Part shown: in pieces, positions 1 through 5,094 of the stretch
How positions within the stretch are numbered: position 1 is the first letter of the stretch
How the letters are laid out: the number at the start of each line of letters is the position of its first letter
Source: Rhodobacter sp.
GTDB taxonomy: Bacteria; Pseudomonadota; Alphaproteobacteria; Rhodobacterales; Rhodobacteraceae
NCBI GenBank assembly: GCA_013824045.1
Contig: PNND01000470.1
Coordinates: 1 to 5,094 of the forward strand
Reading direction: 5' to 3'
Length of the DNA: 5,094 nt
The notes under the pieces: model-generated
What the model was told of the DNA's origin: nothing
Database searches by the model: none
Seen by the model: only the letters and a program-made list of their open reading frames with translations
Translations under genes and position numbers: made by a program

Positions 1-851
1 TCTTCGCCTTTCTCGGCCCCGCCGTCGCCGCCCTGCTTATCGTGGGGATCGCGCCGCTGCTCTATGCGGTCTGGAAAAGCCTGCACAACTTTAACCTCAC
101 CAAACAGGCGCAGACGAAATTCGTCGGCCTTTCGAACTATGCCGAGGTGCTGACAGACCTCTCCTTCTGGCAGGCCATGGGCCGCACCGCCACGCTGTTT
201 CTGATCTCGGTTCCCATCCAGATCGCGCTTGGCCTGCTCATCGCCATTGTCCTGCACCGCCCCGGCCTGACCTTCTTCAAAACCCTCGCCCGCTTGTCGC
301 TGGTGCTGCCCATGGCCACCACCTATGCCGTGGTGGGCCTGCTGGCGCAGGTCATGCTCAACCAGAAATACGGTGTGGTGAACCAGATGCTCGGCTGGAT
401 CGGCATCGACTCCATCAACTTCATCGGCGATCCCACCAACGCCTTCATCGCCGTCATCATCTGGGACATCTGGCAATGGACGCCCTTCGTGGCGCTCGTC
501 CTCCTCGCCGGTCTCTCCACCGTCCCCCCGGAAATCGAGGAAGCGGCACAGTTAGAGACGAAATCCCCATGGCTCGTCCTGCGCTATGTCCAGCTTCCTT
601 TCCTTGTCCCCAGCCTCGTCGCGGTGCTGATCCTGCGCACCGCCGATACGCTCAAACTCTTTGACATGCCCTTTACCATGACGCGCGGCGGCCCCGGTGC
701 CGCCACCGAATTCATCGCGGTGCTGATCGAACGTGTCGGCAACCGGCAATTCGATATCGGCCTCGCCTCGGCTCAGGCGATCATCATGTTGGCGCTGACC
801 ATCGGCCTTGCCCGGCTCTATATCCGCTTCTTCTACCGCGAGGTGAACTGA
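1..851 (+). CDS. Carbohydrate ABC transporter permease, MalF-type (5' end missing)
   Basis: Inner-membrane permease of a binding-protein-dependent sugar or polyol importer, one half of the translocation channel. The frame is open from base 3 and encodes 282 residues up to TGA at 849-851. The GTG at 42 is not the start, because it falls inside the first hydrophobic segment, which already begins with FAFLGPAV at bases 3-26. MalF-type subunits usually run about 290-310 residues, so probably only a short cytoplasmic N-terminus is lost. Six hydrophobic segments are visible, at roughly residues 1-27, 63-85, 98-119, 147-171, 200-220 and 253-278 (numbered from base 3). The cytoplasmic EAA loop that docks on the ATPase lies at residues 179-199 (EEAAQLET...VQLP). 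Its normally conserved glycine is threonine here (codon 558-560). The motif TRGGPGAATE, typical of MalF/UgpA-like subunits, follows. Binding protein and ATPase genes are not in the window. Family call is certain; substrate is unknown, with polyol or pentose suggested only by the neighbours. Confidence 0.93.
   Translation, partial: FAFLGPAVAALLIVGIAPLLYAVWKSLHNFNLTKQAQTKFVGLSNYAEVLTDLSFWQAMGRTATLFLISVPIQIALGLLIAIVLHRPGLTFFKTLARLSLVLPMATTYAVVGLLAQVMLNQKYGVVNQMLGWIGIDSINFIGDPTNAFIAVIIWDIWQWTPFVALVLLAGLSTVPPEIEEAAQLETKSPWLVLRYVQLPFLVPSLVAVLILRTADTLKLFDMPFTMTRGGPGAATEFIAVLIERVGNRQFDIGLASAQAIIMLALTIGLARLYIRFFYREVN
841..846 (+). promoter_or_regulatory. Ribosome binding site of the second permease
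   Basis: AGGTGA lies 4 bases before the ATG at 851 and sits within the last codons of the upstream permease. With the 1-base TGATG overlap it supports the 851 start and suggests translational coupling of the two channel subunits, which are needed in equal amounts. Confidence 0.6.
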
Positions 852-1678
852 TGGCCGCCCCCCTGCAACGCCGCGCCTTTTGGGCCGAAGGGCTGCTTCT
901 GCTGCTGATCCTGCTCTTTTGCATCTTCCCCTTCTACTGGATGGTCACCACCAGCCTGAAGACACAGGTCGTGGCCCTGCAATCCCCGCCTGCTTGGTTC
1001 TTCACCCCCACGCTGGCGAACTATTGGGAGGTGCTGTTCGAAGACCGTGTCGGCGCATCGCTGATCAACTCCATCATCGTGGCGGTCTGCACCACCGCCC
1101 TTGCCGTCGTCCTTGGCACGCCCGCCGCCTATGCGCTGGCCCGTTTTGAGTTCCGCGGCAAGCAGGACCTCTGGTTCTGGTTCATCACCAACCGCTTCGT
1201 CTCGCCCGTCGTCCTCGCCTTCCCGGTCTTTCTCATCAGCCGCGAGCTTGGCCTGCGCGACACCCACCTCGCGCTGATCTTGATGTATCTCACCTTCACC
1301 CTGCCCATCGTCATCTGGATCTGCACCGACCAGTTCCGCTCCATCCCCCGCGAGTTAGATGAGGCGGCCCTGCTCGAAGGCGCCTCCCAATGGCGCATCT
1401 TCCGCTCCATCTGCCTGCCGCTGGCGATGCCCGGCGTCGCCGTCTCCTCCATCCTCTCCTTCATCTTTTCGTGGAATGAGTTGCTCTTCGCCTACATTCT
1501 CGCGCCAAAAGCGGCAAAAACCGCTCCGGCAATGGCGGTCACCTTCATGGAAGGCTATGACGTGCCGTATGGAAAGATCATGGCCACCTCGACCCTGATC
1601 GTGATCCCGGTGCTGATCTTCGCGCTTATGGCGTCCAAGCATCTGGTCCGCGGTCTGACGATGGGCGCTGTCAAGTAA
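851..1678 (+). CDS. Carbohydrate ABC transporter permease, MalG-type
   Basis: Second inner-membrane subunit of the importer; it should pair with the preceding permease to form the channel. The product is 275 residues, the normal length for MalG-type subunits. Six hydrophobic segments lie near residues 12-34, 69-97, 107-130, 137-159, 193-213 and 243-263. The EAA loop at residues 171-190 is canonical (EAALLEGASQW...ICLP), with the glycine at 177 present, unlike in its partner. FSWNELLFA at 206-214 and the C-terminal RGLTMGAVK are hallmarks of the MalG/UgpE branch. The start is fixed by AGGTGA at 841-846 and a 1-base overlap with the upstream stop. No ATPase gene follows, as it often does in such operons; a regulator comes next, so the ATPase must be upstream of the window or elsewhere. 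The combination resembles SmoF/SmoG-type polyol transporters of Rhodobacter, but I cannot assign the substrate from this sequence. Confidence 0.95.
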   Translation: MAAPLQRRAFWAEGLLLLLILLFCIFPFYWMVTTSLKTQVVALQSPPAWFFTPTLANYWEVLFEDRVGASLINSIIVAVCTTALAVVLGTPAAYALARFEFRGKQDLWFWFITNRFVSPVVLAFPVFLISRELGLRDTHLALILMYLTFTLPIVIWICTDQFRSIPRELDEAALLEGASQWRIFRSICLPLAMPGVAVSSILSFIFSWNELLFAYILAPKAAKTAPAMAVTFMEGYDVPYGKIMATSTLIVIPVLIFALMASKHLVRGLTMGAVK

Positions 1679-1683
1679 AGGGA
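1677..1683 (+). promoter_or_regulatory. Ribosome binding site of the SorC-type regulator
   Basis: AAAGGGA overlaps the TAA stop of the second permease (1676-1678) and ends 4 bases before the ATG at 1688. It is the clearest purine-rich site in the window and supports 1688 as the regulator start. The regulator therefore probably has its own efficient initiation although it lies within the operon. Confidence 0.65.
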
Positions 1684-1687
1684 ACGG

Positions 1688-2653
1688 ATGGCGCGCGCCC
1701 CCAAACTGCCCCAGATCGACGCGGAACAGCGCTTCCTCGCCCGCGTGGCATGGGCCTATTACGTCGAACACCTCACACAGGAAAAGGTCGCCGAAAAGCT
1801 CGGCGCCACCCGCCTGCGCGTGAACAAGGCCCTGTCCGAGGCGCACCGTGTCGGCCTTGTCCGCATCACCTTCAACACCGCCTATGCCGCCTGCTTCGAT
1901 CTGGAACAGGCGCTCTGCGAACGCTTCGGCCTCGATCAGGCCTATGTCGCCCCCGCCCCGGCCGATGCCTCTGATGTCCAGATGATCACCGGCGCCGCGC
2001 TGGGCAACCTCCTCTCCGAAGTGCTGGCCGATCCCGCCGTCAAACGCTTTGGCATGTCCTGGGGCGGCACGCTCAATATCGCCACCCGCTTCGTCGCCGC
2101 TCTCGAACGGCCCGACCTTGAAATCATTTCCGTCATGGGCGGCCTAACGCGCGGCTCAGACCTGAACAGCTTTGAAATCACCACCCGCCTCGCCGATCTT
2201 CTCGGCGCGCAGCACAGCTATTTCACCGCACCCCTCTACGCAGGCTCCGCCGAAAGCCGCGACACGATCATGCAGCTAGATGTGTTCCGCGAGGTGCTGG
2301 AAAAAATCCGCGGCGTGGATGCCATGGCCATGGCGGCGGGCGATCTGTCCAAACGCTCGCTCTTGATGCGTGACGCCCTTCCCGGCGGCACCACGATCGA
2401 GGAACTCGCCGCCCTCGGCGGTGTGGGCGATATCCTCGGCACCGTGATCGACGCCAACGGAAACCCTATCGACCACCCGATCAATGAAAAGGTCATCGGC
2501 ATCGGCATCCCCGATCTGGCCCGCATCCCCAACGTGATCCTCGCCGCAGGCGGCGCGCACAAGATCACGGTCTGCCGCGCCATCCTCGGCCTTGGCCTGA
2601 TCAACACCTTCGTTACGGATGAGGCCACCGCCCGCGCGCTGGTGGCGGCATGA
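1688..2653 (+). CDS. SorC-family sugar-binding transcriptional regulator
   Basis: DNA-binding regulator, 321 residues, the usual size for SorC/DeoR-like sugar regulators. The N-terminal helix-turn-helix spans about residues 18-60: VAWAYYVEHLTQEKVAEKLG followed by the recognition-helix region TRLRVNKALSEA and then GLVRI, a close match to the SorC pattern. The rest (about 65-320) is the SorC sugar-binding domain. It has FGMSWGGTL at 121-129, VMGGLTRGSDLN at 149-160, GGVGDILGTVIDANG at 244-258, and a C-terminal stretch IPNVILAAGGAHK...LGLINTFVTDEATA at 280-315. The domain is related to sugar-isomerase folds and in characterised members binds a sugar or sugar phosphate. The gene begins 9 bases after the second permease and overlaps the kinase by 4 bases (ATGA). 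It probably controls this operon from an operator near the unseen upstream promoter. Whether it represses or activates, and its ligand, cannot be told here. Regulators of erythritol, D-arabitol and sorbose loci belong to this family. Confidence 0.93.
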   Translation: MARAPKLPQIDAEQRFLARVAWAYYVEHLTQEKVAEKLGATRLRVNKALSEAHRVGLVRITFNTAYAACFDLEQALCERFGLDQAYVAPAPADASDVQMITGAALGNLLSEVLADPAVKRFGMSWGGTLNIATRFVAALERPDLEIISVMGGLTRGSDLNSFEITTRLADLLGAQHSYFTAPLYAGSAESRDTIMQLDVFREVLEKIRGVDAMAMAAGDLSKRSLLMRDALPGGTTIEELAALGGVGDILGTVIDANGNPIDHPINEKVIGIGIPDLARIPNVILAAGGAHKITVCRAILGLGLINTFVTDEATARALVAA

Positions 2654-4110
2654 CGCTCACCATCGGGATTGACCTCGGCACTTCGGGGGTAAAGGCAGTC
2701 ATCCTGCAGGACGCCGAAACCGTGCTGGCCGATGCCGCCCAGCCCATCGCCGTCTCCATCCCCCATGTCGGCTGGTCCGAACAGAACGCCGATGATTGGG
2801 TCGCCGCCGTCTGGTCCTGCCTCGACCACCTCGCCGCCTCTGCCCCGCAGGCCATGGCCGCCGTCTCCGCCATCGGCTTATCCGGACAGATGCTCGGCGC
2901 CCTCCTCTTGGACAAAGCCCACAAACCCCTGCGCCCCGCCATCCTCTGGAACGATCAGCGCAGCATCGCCGAATGCGCGGAACTCCTCGCCCGCTGCCCC
3001 GACATCGGCCAACGCACCAACGGCACCCCCGACCCCGGCATCACCGCGCCGAAACTGCTTTGGCTCGCCAAACACGAACCCCACGTTATGCGCGACGCGC
3101 GCATGCTCCTGCTCACCAAGGATTACGTCCGCCTTGCGCTGACGGGCGAAGTGGCGTCAGAACCTACCGATGCGGGCGGCACCCAGTTGATGGATTGCCG
3201 CACGGGTCAATGGGACCACGACCTCTGCGCATTGGCAGGCTGGAACCCCGACCACCTGCCCCCCATCACCTCCGCTTGGAAGGCCGCAGGCGGCCTCCGC
3301 CCCCAACTCGCTCAACGCTGGGGAATGAAACCAAATATACCCGTGGCCGCAGGCGCGGGCGACAATATGGCCTCCACCCTTGGCGCGGGCGCGGCCCGCC
3401 CCGGTGACGCCGTCCTCACCATCGGCACCTCGGGCGTCGCCTGCATCGTGGACGCCACCTTCCACCCCGGCCCGCAACGCGCCATCCTCACCTCCGCCCA
3501 TGCTGCGCCCGACACGTTCCTCTCCATGGGCGTCGTCATGTCCGCCACCGCCGCGCTGGACTGGACCGCCCGCCTCTCGGCCACCACCGCCGCCACTCTG
3601 GCAGGCGAGGCCGAGGCGATGGACCCCCGCAAATTGACTGAGGCGCCCGTTTTCCTGCCCTGCCTCACCGGCATCCGCACCCCGGCCAACCGCCCGCAGG
3701 CGACCGGGCGGTTGGAAGGCCTGCATCCCGGCGTGGACCGGGCGATGATGGGCTATGCCACGATGGAGGGCGTCGCCTTCCAATTCGCCGATTGCATCAC
3801 CGCTCAGCGCGAGGTCGGCGCGATCCCCGCCCGCTTCATCGCCGTGGGCGGCGGCACCCGGTCCACCCTCTGGACAACGCTCATCGCCACCGCCATCGGT
3901 GAACCCGTCGCCCTTCCCGCCCGCTCCGACATTGGCGGTCCTGCAGGCGCCGCCCGCCTCGCCGCCGTCGCCGCCGGGGCCTCCACCGATGTGCTCTCCG
4001 CGCCCCTTCCCATGCGCGGCACCATCGACCCCGACCCCGCCTTGGCCGAACGCCTCGCCCCGCGCAAAGCCCGCTTCGACGCACTGGTGGAAAGCGCCCG
4101 CCGCGGCTAG
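2650..4110 (+). CDS. xylB: FGGY-family carbohydrate kinase, xylulokinase-like
   Basis: Cytoplasmic ATP-dependent sugar kinase, probably phosphorylating D-xylulose or a related ketose for entry into the pentose phosphate pathway. Length is 486 residues (E. coli XylB is 484). Visible motifs: N-terminal phosphate-binding GIDLGTSGVKAV at 6-17 with Asp8; GWSEQNADDW at 41-50; GLSGQMLGA at 76-84; RPAILWNDQR at 95-104; TAPKLLWL at 132-139; GAGDN at 235-239, where Asp238 corresponds to the catalytic base (Asp233 of E. coli XylB); GTSGV at 259-263; and GGGTRS at 400-405, the nucleotide-side signature. Two substrate-proximal loops deviate from the usual xylulokinase. GQMHG reads GQMLG (Leu82 for His), and GERTPH reads GIRTPA (341-346). 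This leaves FGGY kinase firm and xylulose specificity less so. The ATG overlaps the regulator's stop by 4 bases with only a weak GGTGG at 2641-2645, so translation is probably coupled. Alternative: a kinase for another ketopentose, ketohexose or polyol-derived ketose. Confidence 0.88.
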   Translation: MTLTIGIDLGTSGVKAVILQDAETVLADAAQPIAVSIPHVGWSEQNADDWVAAVWSCLDHLAASAPQAMAAVSAIGLSGQMLGALLLDKAHKPLRPAILWNDQRSIAECAELLARCPDIGQRTNGTPDPGITAPKLLWLAKHEPHVMRDARMLLLTKDYVRLALTGEVASEPTDAGGTQLMDCRTGQWDHDLCALAGWNPDHLPPITSAWKAAGGLRPQLAQRWGMKPNIPVAAGAGDNMASTLGAGAARPGDAVLTIGTSGVACIVDATFHPGPQRAILTSAHAAPDTFLSMGVVMSATAALDWTARLSATTAATLAGEAEAMDPRKLTEAPVFLPCLTGIRTPANRPQATGRLEGLHPGVDRAMMGYATMEGVAFQFADCITAQREVGAIPARFIAVGGGTRSTLWTTLIATAIGEPVALPARSDIGGPAGAARLAAVAAGASTDVLSAPLPMRGTIDPDPALAERLAPRKARFDALVESARRG

Positions 4111-4119
4111 CCTGCTGCC

Positions 4120-4971
4120 ATGAAGCTCACCACTTACAACATTCAATACGGCTTCGGCGCGGACGGCCTCTACAGCCTCAACCGCATCGCCGAAACCATC
4201 CGCGACCGCGACCTCATCGCGGTGCAAGAGGTGGATCGCAACTGGTCCCGCACCAATCTCGACGACCAGCCCGCGATCCTCGCTGCCCTCCTACCCGACC
4301 ACCACATGGTCTACGCCCCCGCCTTCGACATGGCGCTGCCGGGTGAACGCACCAAACGCCGCCAGTTCGGCCCCCTCATCCTCTCCCGCTGGCCCATAAT
4401 CTGGTCGCGCACATGGCCCCTGCCCAAACGCCGGATGCTCGACCCGATCAACACCCAGACCGCCGCTTTGGAGGCCGTCATCGCCCACCCCTCCGGCCCA
4501 ATAAAGCTGATAAACCTCCACCTCGCCCATGTCGGCGTCGAAGAACGCCTCGACCAGATCGCATTTCTCAAACAACTGTTAGGAAACCCCACCGCCGAAG
4601 GCGGCCCATGGAGCGGCACAGACGACGAACCGCAAAGGAACTGGACCGAAGGCGAAGCCGAACCCCCCAATCCCACCCGCGCCATCTGGGCAGGCGACTT
4701 CAACATGGAACCCGGCAGCGCCGAATACCGCGCCCTTTTGGGCCAAACCCCCTACCACCCCGGCGCGCGCTATGCAGACGGCCTGATCGACCCCACCGCA
4801 GGCCTTGGCCTCCACACACACATCAAGCAGATCGCAGGCGAAACCCGCCTCTGCCAACTCGACCACATCTTCCTCACCCCCGACCTCGCCCCCCATGTCG
4901 CAAAGGTCTGGGCTGATACCACCAACCCCGCCTCCGACCATTTCCCCCTGCACATCGATCTGGCCCTCTGA
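4120..4971 (+). CDS. Endonuclease/exonuclease/phosphatase (EEP) superfamily protein
   Basis: Predicted metal-dependent phosphoesterase, 283 residues, with no signal peptide or membrane segment, so probably cytoplasmic. The EEP catalytic set is complete and in order: Asn7 in TYNIQYG, Glu37 in AVQEVDR (metal ligand), His134 in NLHLAH, Asp193 and Asn195 in GDFNMEP, Asp248-His249 in QLDHIFL, and Ser272-Asp273-His274 in ASDHFPL. Members include DNase I-like nucleases, exonuclease III, sphingomyelinases and inositol-polyphosphate phosphatases, so the substrate cannot be given. A charged, proline- and glycine-rich stretch at about 155-187 lies between the His134 and Asp193 motifs and looks like an inserted surface loop. 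The gene starts 9 bases after the kinase stop and has no recognisable purine-rich binding site (CCTGCTGCC precedes the ATG). It is therefore probably translated by coupling or weakly. The N-terminus beginning MKLTTYNIQYG is the normal EEP start, which supports this ATG. Its role in a sugar operon is unclear. Confidence 0.87.
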   Translation: MKLTTYNIQYGFGADGLYSLNRIAETIRDRDLIAVQEVDRNWSRTNLDDQPAILAALLPDHHMVYAPAFDMALPGERTKRRQFGPLILSRWPIIWSRTWPLPKRRMLDPINTQTAALEAVIAHPSGPIKLINLHLAHVGVEERLDQIAFLKQLLGNPTAEGGPWSGTDDEPQRNWTEGEAEPPNPTRAIWAGDFNMEPGSAEYRALLGQTPYHPGARYADGLIDPTAGLGLHTHIKQIAGETRLCQLDHIFLTPDLAPHVAKVWADTTNPASDHFPLHIDLAL

Positions 4972-4975
4972 AACG

Positions 4976-5011
4976 AAAAAGGGCGCACCCATCGGCGCGC
5001 CCCCTGTCTTT
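4976..5011. terminator. Rho-independent terminator, probably bidirectional
   Basis: A stem is formed by 4981-4989 (GGGCGCACC) and 4994-5002 (GGCGCGCCC), with one A-C mismatch and the four-base loop CATC. It begins 9 bases after the stop of the EEP gene. On the plus strand the tail is only moderately T-rich (CCTGTCTTT, 5003-5011). On the minus strand the stem is followed directly by TTTTTCGTTT (complement of 4971-4980), a textbook U-tract. It therefore probably ends both the plus-strand operon and a minus-strand gene entering from the right, and acts more strongly on the latter. Confidence 0.75.
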
Positions 5012-5017
5012 CCCAAC

Positions 5018-5035
5018 GGCGGGGTCAACCCCGCC
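5018..5035. repeat. Perfect inverted repeat (7-bp stem, TCAA loop)
   Basis: GGCGGGG at 5018-5024 and CCCCGCC at 5029-5035 are exact reverse complements around TCAA. Neither side carries a T-tract, so alone it is not a classical intrinsic terminator. It sits between the terminator hairpin and the putative minus-strand stop codon at 5044-5046. There it would form the first of two tandem 3'-end hairpins on the minus-strand transcript. It could stabilise the mRNA end, assist termination, or be a copy of a dispersed palindromic repeat. Confidence 0.6.
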
Positions 5036-5043
5036 CGCCGCCA

Positions 5044-5094
5044 TCAAAACGCCAGTTCCCGATCCCCGGCCGCATCCTTCACCCGGTTCGGCAA
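5044..5094 (-). CDS. C-terminal end of a convergent gene (partial, unknown product)
   Basis: Read on the minus strand from the window edge, the frame gives LPNRVKDAAGDRELAF and then TGA (plus-strand TCA at 5044-5046). Only 16 codons are visible, so the product cannot be identified. The call rests on three things. Codon use is plausible for the genome. The stop is followed within about 65 bases by two hairpins. The second hairpin has a strong minus-strand U-tract, as expected downstream of a minus-strand gene. Of the other two minus frames, one has an early stop; the third stays open, but it reads straight through the hairpins into the EEP gene. The frame could still be chance in a GC-rich region. 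Confidence 0.5.
   Translation of the reverse strand: MPNRVKDAAGDRELAF

Noticed and set aside
42..44. GTG as the start codon of the first permease.
   Set aside because: The frame is open further upstream to the window edge, and the residues before the GTG belong to the first membrane segment, so the gene starts outside the window.
833..1846. Minus-strand open frames opposite the second permease and the regulator start.
   Set aside because: They are antisense shadows of well-supported genes, with no domain signature and no plausible start context.
2796..3407. Plus-strand alternative frames rich in Arg and Pro within the kinase gene (also 4413-4916 in the EEP gene).
   Set aside because: The composition is typical of out-of-frame translation of GC-rich coding DNA, while the main frame carries all family motifs.
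4111..4119. Possible separate promoter or terminator between kinase and EEP gene.
   Set aside because: Only 9 bases separate the genes and no hairpin or promoter-like pair was seen around them; one transcript is simpler.
3157..4227. Long minus-strand open frame (356 codons) opposite the kinase.
   Set aside because: It has low-complexity Gly/Ala/Glu-rich content with no recognisable motif, and it runs antisense to a kinase with intact catalytic motifs. High GC with C-rich third positions removes stop codons on the opposite strand.
4972..5043. Small RNA or CRISPR-like repeat in the terminal intergenic region.
   Set aside because: The two hairpins differ in sequence and spacing and fit convergent 3' ends; there is no repeat-spacer pattern and no promoter-like sequence.

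Overview
The window is a dense, high-GC, plus-strand gene cluster typical of an alphaproteobacterium, most likely a Rhodobacteraceae (roseobacter/Rhodobacter-type) chromosome or large replicon. The reasons are strongly C/G-biased third codon positions, 1- and 4-base stop/start overlaps, and a gene set resembling the ABC-transported polyol/sugar loci of that family. The taxonomic call is inference; no phylogenetic marker is present.

Layout: 1-851 is the 3' part of a MalF-type carbohydrate ABC permease whose start lies before the window. 851-1678 is its MalG-type partner permease. 1688-2653 is a SorC-family sugar-sensing transcription regulator. 2650-4110 is an FGGY carbohydrate kinase closest to xylulokinase. 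4120-4971 is an endonuclease/exonuclease/phosphatase (EEP) superfamily protein. The genes are separated by -1, +9, -4 and +9 bases, so from base 1 to 4971 there is no room for an internal promoter in a non-coding gap, and all five are probably one transcript read from a promoter upstream of the window. After 4971 come a GC-rich hairpin, a second perfect hairpin, and what looks like the last 16 codons of a convergent minus-strand gene (5044-5094). The first hairpin has its best U-tract on the minus strand, so it probably serves both converging transcripts.

How it fits together: the two permeases form the membrane channel of an importer whose binding protein and ATPase must be encoded outside the window. 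The SorC protein probably senses the imported sugar or polyol, or its phosphate, and controls the operon. The kinase phosphorylates a ketose, D-xylulose or a relative, formed either directly from the imported sugar or after a polyol dehydrogenase not present here. This matches pentitol/hexitol catabolic operons in general (established knowledge); the actual substrate cannot be read from this sequence. The EEP protein is the one member with no obvious role in the pathway.

I found no mobile element, CRISPR array, RNA gene or clearly novel system. The points most worth following are the substituted substrate-loop residues in the kinase, the EEP gene riding on a sugar operon, and the missing EAA-motif glycine in the first permease.
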